DNA of 53,265 bases from Pirellula sp. (GTDB lineage Bacteria; Planctomycetota; Planctomycetia; Pirellulales; Pirellulaceae), in NCBI GenBank assembly GCA_025459355.1, contig JALOQS010000040.1, positions 1 through 53,265 on the forward strand, given 5' to 3'. The position numbers and the translations under genes are program-made. Of this stretch, positions 18,215-26,513 are shown in pieces. How positions within the stretch are numbered: position 1 is the first letter of the stretch; every line of letters starts with the position of its first letter. The notes beneath the pieces are model-generated. The model had not been told where the DNA came from. It worked only from the letters and a program-made list of their open reading frames with translations, and ran no database searches.

Positions 18215-20441
18215 AAAAAAGAGCAGTCGTTCACGAAAGATAGAGAACCCGGACGAGTTTCTTTTCAACTCGGTCCTGCGTGATTTTCTTTGCAAAAACA
18301 AACCACCAGCGTTCGGCACCAAAATTCTCGCCGAGCTTGCTGCACGCGAAGAGTCGACCGCTAATGCTCCACAAGAGTCCGCTAGCTTCGGAAACCTAAA
18401 GTTATCGCACATCGAACTTGATGAGGCACTGGGGGCGGCTCAAGCTGACTTGGACTACGCCGTTATCTCGCCCCCCATTCAAGAGAATCGAAAAAAGCCG
18501 GTTGGCTCCAAATCCTATCGCCTCGAACCATACTTTTGGGAGTATCGATCCTTTAAAACGGTGGCGATGCTATCTGCTCTAGCTGCCTCGGTCGCTATCT
18601 CGATTGCCGGGTACCGCGTATGGTACGGTGGGAACAATGAAGAGGCAGTCGCTTTAGTGCAGTCCGATTTGCCTTCACTCCCGACGTTAGATACAACGGT
18701 CAATCCAGATCAACCCGCAACGGAAGCGATTGCTCAGTCCGAAGTAAAGAGCGAGAATCCAACACAAACTTCTTCTGAGCCTGCCGTCGCAGCGACTCCA
18801 GCAAAAATTGTTCATGTTGCCAAGCCGACTCGCAAGGTCTTAGCACAACCGGAACGGCTAGAGATCGGTAAATTGACCGACGTGGTTAATTCGCAATTGC
18901 GACAAATGTGGAAAAAACACGGCGTTGAGCCGAAGCTTATTCGGGACAATGACGAAATTTGGTTGGTGCGGGCTACCGAGGGTATCTTGGGACGGTCACC
19001 TACGATCTCGGAAAGCGAACTTTTTCGACAAGAAAAAGGTAGTGATCGCTACTCGAAAACGGTCAAGAAACTTCTTGATTCTGAGGAGTTCAATCTCTAT
19101 TGGAGTCGGTTGATTGCGGACAACTTTTTATCGCAATCACTCGCTTCGGTATCCCGTCGTGAAGCATCTGAGTTGGTGGCATGGATCAATACCGAATTGG
19201 TTAATGGGACTCCCATTGGGCAGATTGAGCGACTACTTCTCGAAGTTGGTTTCCAAGAAAACGATCCCGACAGAAATGCGAAGCTAAGTCTCTTTAACGA
19301 TGCGAGACGTCGCTTAGCGTCCATCGACGAAGAGATGAGGGGAACCGACAAACTATCTCTTTTACGAACCAACGATCGAGATTCTCGCTATGTGCACTTG
19401 GCGAACAAGGTGTTGCACTCCACTGGTAATGGTACGGCGAGTTGCGTTCAATGCCACAGTTCAGAATCTCAAGTCATGAGGGTTATCACCCCACCGGATC
19501 AACAGATTGCTGATCAGTTCTGGAACTTCGCAGCAGCGATAAAGGTTGTGGCGAAATCCCGAGAACAACCAACAGCGGAACTTGGACGGGAAGATCAAGA
19601 ATTGTTTTACGACTTGGCAGATGGTAACAGGCACATTGCCACCCCGGGATTAAAGATTTCGAGTAACCAAGCTGCCATGGAACTTCCTGCGACTGACCAA
19701 GTTACTTTGCATGAGTGGATTGAGCAGTCGTCGAATGCTCGAAATGGATTGGTTGAGGCCATTTGGCAGAAATTGCTTCAGCAGCCATTGGTCCCCCCGT
19801 TTCAGTTAACGGAGGACGAAGCCGAGGTTGAACGACGAGATTTGAAGGAACTACTCGCGAAACAGTTGCAGGCTACCGGCGACATAAAAACCGTTGTGCA
19901 GTCGATCGTTCTCAGCGATGCCCTTTTCGTCCCTGAGGCTAAGTTGACTAAGAATTGGTATTTGACTTCGCCCGATACCAAGATATCCCAGTATCATAAA
20001 GGGGCTCGGCTATTTGCTTACGTTCCCAATGAGACGACAAGACTCGCAACGTACAAACCGCAATCTACCACGCTCATCGCAAAATGGCTGGATGTAGAGA
20101 AGCGTCGCACCTTCAACGCGACTGCTCTGGCCCAACCGCAGTCGAGAGATCTGACCCGACCGCCGCCTGCAACAAACTCCAACGAATTGGAAGACATGGA
20201 TCAAGTGCGATTCTTGTTGTCAGCGACTCGTCCCTACTATGGAATTGAACGAGTAGCAGATCAGTTGGCGGAATCAAAAATGGACTGGAACGACAAAGTG
20301 AACCATCTGTACCTTCTCATCAAAGGACGGTATCCGATGCAATCAGAACGGTTTGATGCAAATTACACGCTGGAGTTGGTTCAACAGAACCAGCTAAAGG
20401 CACTTGTTTATATTTGCACAGCGCAGCTTGGCAGTTATTAG
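18207..20441 (+). CDS. Putative anti-sigma membrane protein with DUF1549-like CxxCH outer domain
   Basis: The GTG at 18207 is preceded by GAAGGGAAG at a 7-base spacing and overlaps the sigma gene's end (GTGGATAA), so translation is coupled; a GTG at 18186 is possible. The 744-residue protein has a basic cytoplasmic N-terminus of about 110 residues, one membrane span (roughly 116-134, VAMLSALAASVAISIAGY), a Pro/Thr/Ser linker and a large outer part. The outer part starts ITxLTDVVNSQLRQMWKKHG-like and has ATEGILGRSPTISESELF, recalling the DUF1549 pattern of a helical repeat with 'GRxPT'. At about C413 there is SCVQCHSSES, a CxxCH motif as in the neighbouring DUF1549 protein. I infer an anti-sigma or sigma-modulating role from position and topology; no classical anti-sigma domain was proven by eye. 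Confidence 0.7.
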   Translation: MDKKKSSRSRKIENPDEFLFNSVLRDFLCKNKPPAFGTKILAELAAREESTANAPQESASFGNLKLSHIELDEALGAAQADLDYAVISPPIQENRKKPVGSKSYRLEPYFWEYRSFKTVAMLSALAASVAISIAGYRVWYGGNNEEAVALVQSDLPSLPTLDTTVNPDQPATEAIAQSEVKSENPTQTSSEPAVAATPAKIVHVAKPTRKVLAQPERLEIGKLTDVVNSQLRQMWKKHGVEPKLIRDNDEIWLVRATEGILGRSPTISESELFRQEKGSDRYSKTVKKLLDSEEFNLYWSRLIADNFLSQSLASVSRREASELVAWINTELVNGTPIGQIERLLLEVGFQENDPDRNAKLSLFNDARRRLASIDEEMRGTDKLSLLRTNDRDSRYVHLANKVLHSTGNGTASCVQCHSSESQVMRVITPPDQQIADQFWNFAAAIKVVAKSREQPTAELGREDQELFYDLADGNRHIATPGLKISSNQAAMELPATDQVTLHEWIEQSSNARNGLVEAIWQKLLQQPLVPPFQLTEDEAEVERRDLKELLAKQLQATGDIKTVVQSIVLSDALFVPEAKLTKNWYLTSPDTKISQYHKGARLFAYVPNETTRLATYKPQSTTLIAKWLDVEKRRTFNATALAQPQSRDLTRPPPATNSNELEDMDQVRFLLSATRPYYGIERVADQLAESKMDWNDKVNHLYLLIKGRYPMQSERFDANYTLELVQQNQLKALVYICTAQLGSY

Positions 20442-20581
20442 TCCACAATCCAGCGAACGCGTGCTCACATCGGCCACTGATCCGCTGGGCCCCGTGGCGA
20501 GAACGCGAGCAAAGGGGTCGCACGCCAGTTAACGTTCCCGAAGCACTACAACCCGAACGCCAATCCCCCTAGTTCTTGTAG

Positions 20582-20615
20582 GCCGTAACAAGTCGCAACG
20601 CGATGCAGTTACGGC
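20582..20615. terminator. Hairpin between convergent genes
   Basis: GCCGTAAC (20582-20589) pairs with GTTACGGC (20608-20615), and an inner TCGC/GCGA stem (20593-20596 with 20600-20603) closes a 3-base loop. On the plus strand it is followed within 10-15 bases by GCGGGGCTTTTCTT. It lies 141 bases after the end of the sigma-factor operon and before the end of the opposing radical SAM gene, a good place for a shared transcript end. Confidence 0.5.
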
Positions 20616-20648
20616 GGCAATGCGGGGCTTTTCTTGATCGGGCAAGGT

Positions 20649-21533
20649 TCAAACGCACTGAGTTAGATTCATTCGTTCCAGACGCTGGATTCTGATCTCC
20701 ACATCAGGAGTTGACTTAAAGAACCTGCGTGCATCCCAAAGATCAATAAACACTCGACCAATCTTTAGACTTAATGCCCTCTCAAACGTTTCTTCGATTT
20801 GCTCGCCTGTCGGTTCGAGAAAAGATCCGTCCTCTTTGGATTTGTCGAATGCAGGACTGTCTGACCTAGTTGGTATGATGCTAAAGCAATCAGCTCCAAG
20901 ATTCGCGGCGTATTCGATAGATCGTAACGTCCATTCCATCGATTCTTGTCTCGACAATCCGGGCAATCCGAGGAGCAAGAATACGCGGACATGGATATCG
21001 TTGGATCGCAACAGTGATACCGCCTTATCAAAATCCGGAAGTTCAAAGGCCTTGTTTAGCCACTTCAAAGACGGGGCATGGCATGTTTCTAAACCAATTG
21101 CGATTTCGAACGAGGCCGGAGCGATCAACCTTGCGAATTCAACGCAAATGTTCGTGCAGAGTTTGGGATGATTTTCGACGACCACGGTGGAAAAGCCTTT
21201 AACAAGTGACGCAATCGCCAAATGGTCGGAAAAAGGTATCGCCTTTGGGTCAAAGAAATTTCCACTGTTGTACAGCTTGATACTGTCCGCACTGGGCAGC
21301 TCCGCTAACGCGGTAGAAATTTGCCCAGGGATATCGCCCGGCTGTACGCTTTCGGTAAGAGTGTTCTTCCAAAGATCGCACATGACGCACGGAAACGGAC
21401 ATTCGCGATTCGTCAGGAATAGTGTGGCCACATTTTCCACTATACCTGAACGCCCCAACTCCCGTTCTGAAAAGAATGCGTAGGGACGCTTCGAACTGAC
21501 ATCATTGCGATAAAGTCTAGGAAACACACTCAC
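20649..21533 (-). CDS. Radical SAM protein
   Basis: The 294-residue protein from GTG 21533 has a CPFPCVMC motif (C45, C49, C52), the CX3CX2C that holds the [4Fe-4S] cluster for S-adenosylmethionine cleavage. The following barrel has KLYNSGNFFDPKAI, VENHPKLC, EIAIGLETCH and RVFLLLGLPGLSRQES, which fits the COG1244/Elp3-like branch, whose members include tRNA-modifying proteins. No SPASM-type extra cluster motif is visible. It is separated by 14 bases from the asparagine-synthetase-like gene upstream, so the two are probably co-expressed. The substrate is unknown; tRNA modification and peptide or small-molecule modification are both open. Confidence 0.82.
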   Translation of the reverse strand: MSVFPRLYRNDVSSKRPYAFFSERELGRSGIVENVATLFLTNRECPFPCVMCDLWKNTLTESVQPGDIPGQISTALAELPSADSIKLYNSGNFFDPKAIPFSDHLAIASLVKGFSTVVVENHPKLCTNICVEFARLIAPASFEIAIGLETCHAPSLKWLNKAFELPDFDKAVSLLRSNDIHVRVFLLLGLPGLSRQESMEWTLRSIEYAANLGADCFSIIPTRSDSPAFDKSKEDGSFLEPTGEQIEETFERALSLKIGRVFIDLWDARRFFKSTPDVEIRIQRLERMNLTQCV

Positions 21534-21547
21534 TGCAAAGCCACGGT

Positions 21548-22873
21548 TTAACTGTACATATCAAGGAACGCGCGGCGATAAGTAGCCGCATTGGTTGGGA
21601 ACAGTTTGGAGAACATGTCCCCCGTTGTCGCTCCGTGCTGGAAGCGACGTTTCGGAAAGGCTGGCATCTCAAAACCTGTTACTGCTTTGACACCACGTCG
21701 AACAATATCTCCCTTGAGTGAGTAAAGTTTATCATGATCCCAATCGGTTAGCTCGATAAAGGGAATTCCTTCGGCTACCTCGATCACATCGGGTAAGGCG
21801 TACGGACTAAATCCACTGAAGCCAAGCTTTCTGGCTGGTGCCCAACTACGCACATGTCCCCTGCTTTGTCCGCCTGAGTACGTTAGTGAATGCTTAACAG
21901 CCTCGACCCCCCATCCCTCTTGGTAGAGCATTGTGTTATTGAGAACGCTGCGGATGGTCAATTCAGGATTGTCTTCGATAGGATAGTCTTTGAGATTCTC
22001 ATCTCCACCATCACCATCGACCAGCAGTTTCCAATCGGGATATCGACCACGAATACCTTGACAAAGAGCTAGTCCCATTGCGGCCGCTTGTACATCGAGT
22101 GGCTTATAGTCCTCGATGACAGCAATCGCTTTTTTATAATCGATTGAGTCAGGCGAGGCTTCGATGATCTCGAGGAATAGTTCTAGCCCTAAGGATTTCA
22201 GAAAGTCCATCGATTGCGAAGCGTCATCTCCTCTGCCATCGATGGACAACGTAAATGCCTTCAAACGAGACGGGGAAATTCCCAGCTTGAGCATCGCATC
22301 GTATAGAACCAAGAAGACCGAACCACTATCGATTCCGCCAGAGAACATGACGCCAATCGGTTCCTTAGGGGATTGGGCGTTCAACCAGGACATGCAAACC
22401 TTAGACAACGACTGAATGTATTTGGCACCGATTTCATCTAGGTCTGTTGAGAGTCTGTTTCTCGTAGGGTTAAAATATCTGCGATTAACTGGATTGGGGT
22501 CCGGGCAGCCGATCAGTTTTAACTCAACAATATGGTGCGCCGGAACCATGCGTGTGTAAGAAGGATGGAATTGATCGTCCAAGCCCTCTGATTTCAAGAA
22601 CTCATAGATCTCGTCAATTCGCTCCGCGATAACCAAACAAGGCCCCTCGCTCCGTTTAGCTAGAAAGTAACGCATCGGTCGGCCAATGGAACGCGCCATA
22701 CGAACAAGTTGCCCATCCTTTTCAATCAAGGCAAAGTGGCCTTGTATTTTTCGCACGCCATCCAAGTCACCCGATGCGAGCGATCGGGAAGCATCCTCAA
22801 CAGACATGTTTAAAATCTGATTGGCGGATGGATCGAGCAAATTGACTAATCGTTCTACGTATTGGTGATTCAT
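21548..22873 (-). CDS. Asparagine-synthetase-like protein lacking N-terminal Cys
   Basis: The 441-residue protein has the ATP-pyrophosphatase (PP-loop) motif VMFSGGIDSGSVFLVL at about 176-190 and DGDGGDEN, which activate a carboxylate as an acyl-adenylate in the asparagine-synthase family. The N-terminal part resembles the second half of the glutaminase domain (QGHFALIEKDGQLVRMARS, IGRPMRYF). The protein does not begin with Met-Cys, so the nucleophile that releases ammonia from glutamine is absent. Family members without that Cys include beta-lactam synthetases and lasso-peptide cyclases, which form intramolecular amides. It is about 100 residues shorter than normal AsnB. It sits between a halogenase-like flavoprotein and a radical SAM gene. 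An ordinary ammonia-dependent asparagine synthetase is the less likely alternative. Confidence 0.82.
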   Translation of the reverse strand: MNHQYVERLVNLLDPSANQILNMSVEDASRSLASGDLDGVRKIQGHFALIEKDGQLVRMARSIGRPMRYFLAKRSEGPCLVIAERIDEIYEFLKSEGLDDQFHPSYTRMVPAHHIVELKLIGCPDPNPVNRRYFNPTRNRLSTDLDEIGAKYIQSLSKVCMSWLNAQSPKEPIGVMFSGGIDSGSVFLVLYDAMLKLGISPSRLKAFTLSIDGRGDDASQSMDFLKSLGLELFLEIIEASPDSIDYKKAIAVIEDYKPLDVQAAAMGLALCQGIRGRYPDWKLLVDGDGGDENLKDYPIEDNPELTIRSVLNNTMLYQEGWGVEAVKHSLTYSGGQSRGHVRSWAPARKLGFSGFSPYALPDVIEVAEGIPFIELTDWDHDKLYSLKGDIVRRGVKAVTGFEMPAFPKRRFQHGATTGDMFSKLFPTNAATYRRAFLDMYS

Positions 22874-23025
22874 GAGTCGAGGTTCTGAGGTTTTGATGAG
22901 GAGAGAACTATCGGAACAATTCTGACCGAAGTCACACTGGGAATTTTACCATTACGAAGCGTGCGCTGCGAGTAGTCTATCGCCCGGACCGACCGCACGA
23001 GCGGAAACAAACCCCACTAGCCACG
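22874..23025 (-). other. Gap between halogenase-like and Asn-synthetase-like genes
   Basis: I searched the 152 bases for a small peptide gene that could be a precursor for the flanking enzymes. The only ATG-started frame on the minus strand in this gap that I noticed encodes six residues. I see no promoter or hairpin I would defend. Confidence 0.4.
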
Positions 23026-24567
23026 CTACTTTGCCGCCGTCGTATGCAAAATCATGTTTCTTACAGCGGGGGTAAAAAGTCCGACATTGTTGTAGGGTTT
23101 CAAGCTAGTCTGAATTTCTTGGATCAAATTGGCAATCTCCGATCTCTTGGGCTGCGATGGTCGCGATGCGAGTAACCGTGCTTCGCGATGAATCTTTTCA
23201 ACAAGGAAACAAAATTCCTTGTCGCGCGCGAGCAAGAATCCGGTCTCGAGATTTAAACCTCGATGACGTTCTAAGGCGATGGCTGCAGCAAAGTAAACCA
23301 TGGTTGCTGCCGAGAAGAGTTCGAAATCGTGCAACGAAGAATAACAGGTCGAAATAATTTGATCGATATGCAAAAACTCGGATACAACGTTCGAAGAATA
23401 GGTCTGCAGTTTCTCTTTTTGATCTTTAACATCGGGACTAAGCAAGATTTCGCAAATTCTCTCTACCGTGCTCAGCGTATGCGCAATCCCTGTACTATGC
23501 AACGGATCGACAAATCCTATGGTGAAACTTAATGCGGCCCAGTTTTCGCCAGCCGCCTTTTCATGGAGTCTTTGAATTCGCGGTAACGAGAATAGACGTC
23601 CTGGAAACTCCGCACATCGGCAATCTCCATAAAGACTCCTCAATACGGGATATCGATCCAATCTGTTTTCCCATTCTTGGCGAACATAGTCCTGTGAATG
23701 ATATTCCGAGCTTCCGTCAACTCGTTGTTGCTGTCCATTTGCGTGATGGTGCGCATTGTTCGTTACAAATCCGATGCTGGTTAAATCACCATCAAAACCG
23801 ATCTGCCATAACCAGCCGTCATGGAACAAATGGTGCACTGCCGCTTGATCGAAGGGGTACGGGAAATCTTTGATGTTGGCGTTTCTATTGCTCAACCACT
23901 CTTCGGTCACTTGTCCGCCAACGAAGTGGCCATAAATCGCGCTCGTGTTGGTGAAAAGATGAGATGTCAAATCGGCTCCCCCATACTTCTTCATCAGTCG
24001 ACTCTGGGGGCCGCTTCCGTCGATCACAAAAGGACAATGAATCACTTGCCGCTCGCCGCGAACCACACAATACAATCGATGATTGCCGCTCTCATCAGCG
24101 TCGATCTCATCCATGGTCGCTTCTTCGATAACGGAAACTCCATAGGATTTCGCAACTTGCAAAAAGAATACATCGACGTCGGGACGATACCACTGCGTAT
24201 CAGCTACTTCGCGCGATGCATTCGCGGTTACCATCAATTCATTGCAGTGATCGGATGTGGCCAAGTACTCCGTTCCATTGCCGTGCCAAACATAGCTGAA
24301 GCCCCGTTTGCAGCCACAACGAACGTGCGGGTAATGACTGTGCCAACTGCCATATCGCGTGAGTGGGATGAGCTCCGAAAGCCCATAATGATCCGCTAGA
24401 TGATGTAACAGGAAGTCTGCCGCAGGTGTTGTAGACTCGCCTATCGCGAATCTTGGGTGTTTTCCGCGATCGATGATCACGACCGATCGACCGTTCTTGG
24501 CAAGGATCGCGGCGCATAGGCTGCTCGCAAAGCCCGACCCCAGAATCGCTACGTCGAATTTCTTCAT
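23026..24567 (-). CDS. Tryptophan-halogenase-like FAD-dependent oxidoreductase
   Basis: From ATG 24567 the protein has 513 residues. The long open frame upstream (to 24798) runs through the neighbouring gene and is not used. FDVAILGSGFASSLCAAIL is the FAD-binding GxGxxxS/A fold and GESTTPAADFLLHH at about 43-56 is the GESTTP block typical of flavin-dependent halogenases and their relatives. Later come DGSGPQSRLMKKYGG, GWLWQIGFDGD (the halogenase WxWxIP motif appears as WLWQIG, without Pro) and GFVDPLHSTGIAHTL. The catalytic Lys of known tryptophan halogenases could not be placed with confidence, so true halogenation is uncertain; a related monooxygenase or reductase is possible. The start overlaps the stop of the aldo/keto reductase gene by ATGA, so they are translationally coupled. 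Confidence 0.82.
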   Translation of the reverse strand: MKKFDVAILGSGFASSLCAAILAKNGRSVVIIDRGKHPRFAIGESTTPAADFLLHHLADHYGLSELIPLTRYGSWHSHYPHVRCGCKRGFSYVWHGNGTEYLATSDHCNELMVTANASREVADTQWYRPDVDVFFLQVAKSYGVSVIEEATMDEIDADESGNHRLYCVVRGERQVIHCPFVIDGSGPQSRLMKKYGGADLTSHLFTNTSAIYGHFVGGQVTEEWLSNRNANIKDFPYPFDQAAVHHLFHDGWLWQIGFDGDLTSIGFVTNNAHHHANGQQQRVDGSSEYHSQDYVRQEWENRLDRYPVLRSLYGDCRCAEFPGRLFSLPRIQRLHEKAAGENWAALSFTIGFVDPLHSTGIAHTLSTVERICEILLSPDVKDQKEKLQTYSSNVVSEFLHIDQIISTCYSSLHDFELFSAATMVYFAAAIALERHRGLNLETGFLLARDKEFCFLVEKIHREARLLASRPSQPKRSEIANLIQEIQTSLKPYNNVGLFTPAVRNMILHTTAAK

Positions 24568-25508
24568 CTCATCGCCTCGGAGATGTATCCATCGATGATA
24601 CTCAGTTCGTCGTGTGTTAGACTCACTGAACTTGCTCGTGCCGATTCGGCGATTTGTTCTGGCGTTTTTGCGCCGATGATCGCAATATCGACATTCGGCT
24701 GCTGAAGAGACCAAGCGATGACGAGTTGTGATATAGAGCACTCTTTGGTCGCAGACAACTCGTCCAGTCGATCGATTAAATCCTGAGCACGATCCCACGA
24801 CTTTCCTTGAAAGATCTCGTAGGTTAACCGTTTATCATTGGGCGAAAAACGATGGTTGCGCCGCAGTTTGCCAGCCAAAAGCCCTTTCATGTAGATCCAA
24901 TAGCATGCGATAAGAATTTGATGTTCGTTTGCAAAACGTCTCAACGCACGATGCTGTTCTTGTTGTAGCATGTTAAACGGAATTTGAATCACGGCTAGCT
25001 TGCAGTGGCGACTCATCTCCATCGCCTGTTCGAGACTAACGTTGCAAACACCGATGCAACGAGCCCAGCCTTGGGTTACTATATCGTTGAGTGCGCCGGC
25101 AGACTCCGCGAGGGGGACCGCTGGGTCAGGTGCGTGCAAGTACATGAGATCCACACATTCTACGCCCAAACGCTTTAAACACTCTTTCGTATGATTGAGC
25201 ATTGTGGCGGGCCTCGCATCCACAACACGTTCTTTTTGTGCGTTCCAGTGTTGGCCTACTTTGTGGGCGAGAAACACTTTTTCTCTCCTCTCGGATAGAA
25301 CACTTTGGAGCAGATGATCGCTTTCTCCGTTGAATCCGTAGGAATACGCCGTATCAAACAGGTTTATACCTTCATCGATCGCCTTGTGAATTGTGGCGAG
25401 GGAACTTTGCTCATTGACACCCAAAGACGTTATGCCTGCGATAGGCCAACATCCCATGGCGATTCGGCCCACCAAGGGGCCATCCTCGAATAAAGGGATA
25501 CACTGCAT
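24564..25508 (-). CDS. Aldo/keto reductase
   Basis: This 314-residue NADPH-dependent reductase has the (beta/alpha)8 fold. FDTAYSYGFNGESD holds the catalytic Asp and Tyr, FLAHKVGQ the Lys and LMYLHAPDP the His of the classical tetrad. Cofactor-binding segments near the C-terminus include VIAWSLQQPNVDIAIIGAKTPEQI. The enzyme reduces an aldehyde or ketone; the substrate is not apparent. The gene is followed by the halogenase-like gene with an ATGA overlap (24564-24567) and preceded by MoxR after about 25 bases. The close coupling suggests that reductase and flavoprotein act on the same molecule. Confidence 0.92.
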   Translation of the reverse strand: MQCIPLFEDGPLVGRIAMGCWPIAGITSLGVNEQSSLATIHKAIDEGINLFDTAYSYGFNGESDHLLQSVLSERREKVFLAHKVGQHWNAQKERVVDARPATMLNHTKECLKRLGVECVDLMYLHAPDPAVPLAESAGALNDIVTQGWARCIGVCNVSLEQAMEMSRHCKLAVIQIPFNMLQQEQHRALRRFANEHQILIACYWIYMKGLLAGKLRRNHRFSPNDKRLTYEIFQGKSWDRAQDLIDRLDELSATKECSISQLVIAWSLQQPNVDIAIIGAKTPEQIAESARASSVSLTHDELSIIDGYISEAMR

Positions 25509-25533
25509 AACACACCTGATCTATACGGACAAA

Positions 25534-26490
25534 CTACTTACGTGGTTCGTCAACCGTAGGAATAGCAATCTCGGCAACGATTTCATCCAAGACAGAATCG
25601 CAAGTGATTTTGCGTAAGCGAGCTTCAGGTCGGAGAATGAGTCTATGAGCCATGACGGGTGCAATGATTTTCTTAACATCATCGGGCTGCACGTAGTTAC
25701 GGCCTCGGATAGCAGCCATGGCTTGCGATGCTCTGAACAAAGCAATCGTAGCTCGTGGGCCTCCCCCCAAAGCGAGATCGGTGTGCGAGCGAGTCTCGTG
25801 AACGATTTGGAGCAAATACTGTCGAACCTTAGCATCGACGTAGACATTTCGAACTTGTTTTTGAGCCGCGATAATCTCCTCGGTTGTTGCAACCGGTCGC
25901 AATGTGTTGATGGGGTGCTCCTGTTCCAACAACTGGAGCATGCGTAGCTCCTCCTCCATGGATGGATAACCCAAAGTAAATTTCATAAAGAATCGATCGA
26001 GTTGGGCTTCGGGAAGAGGAAACGTTCCTTCATGGTCAACCGGATTCTGGGTAGCGATAACCAAAAACGGATTGGGAAGTCGATAGGTCGTGCCATCGAT
26101 GCTGGCGCTCGCTTCTGCCATCGCTTCTAGAAGCGATGATTGCGCTCTAGGAGTGGTTCGATTGATTTCGTCCGCAAGAAGGATATTGGTAAACAGCGGT
26201 CCCTGGCGAAATTCAAACTCACCCGACTTTTGATTGTAAATCGACGCACCGGTTATGTCGCTGGGGAGAAGGTCAGGTGTACATTGAACCCGTTTAAACG
26301 TACATCCGACACTGGCAGCTAAAGCTCTGGCCAGCATTGTCTTGGCAACACCCGGCACATCTTCCAAAAGGATGTGACCTCCGGAGAACCAGGATACAAG
26401 CGACAGGATTAGTTGCTTTCTCTTACCAACAATCGCTTGTTCAATGTTGGCAATGATTTTCTTGGAGCATTCGTGTACTTGTTGACTCAT
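25534..26490 (-). CDS. MoxR-type AAA+ ATPase (first copy)
   Basis: The 318-residue protein has EDVPGVAKTMLARALA (Walker A, GVAKT), RVQCTPDLLPSDITG, ILLADEINRTTPRAQ (Walker B), FLVIATQNPVDHEGTFPLPEAQ (sensor 1) and a C-terminal lid domain. MoxR ATPases act as chaperone-like factors, usually with DUF58 and VWA proteins, in maturation of enzymes or envelope assemblies. Here no DUF58 or VWA gene is adjacent. Instead it follows the outer-membrane barrel gene by 23 bases and precedes the aldo/keto reductase, so it could help mature a product of this operon. The second copy in the window (51170) is in the classical context. Confidence 0.93.
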   Translation of the reverse strand: MSQQVHECSKKIIANIEQAIVGKRKQLILSLVSWFSGGHILLEDVPGVAKTMLARALAASVGCTFKRVQCTPDLLPSDITGASIYNQKSGEFEFRQGPLFTNILLADEINRTTPRAQSSLLEAMAEASASIDGTTYRLPNPFLVIATQNPVDHEGTFPLPEAQLDRFFMKFTLGYPSMEEELRMLQLLEQEHPINTLRPVATTEEIIAAQKQVRNVYVDAKVRQYLLQIVHETRSHTDLALGGGPRATIALFRASQAMAAIRGRNYVQPDDVKKIIAPVMAHRLILRPEARLRKITCDSVLDEIVAEIAIPTVDEPRK

Positions 26491-26513
26491 GCATTCAACT
26501 TAGACGGGTGTCA

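Noticed and set aside
20442-20648. Possible tRNA or small RNA in the convergent gap after the sigma-factor operon
   Set aside because: The hairpin found is a simple two-part stem without T-loop or anticodon-arm features; a terminator is the simpler reading.
22874-23025. RiPP precursor peptide between the halogenase-like and Asn-synthetase-like genes
   Set aside because: Only a six-residue frame with ATG was noticed; no leader or core pattern.
24568-24798. N-terminal extension of the halogenase-like gene to 24798
   Set aside because: It would run through the coding part of the aldo/keto reductase; the ATGA-coupled start at 24567 begins exactly at the FAD-binding fold.
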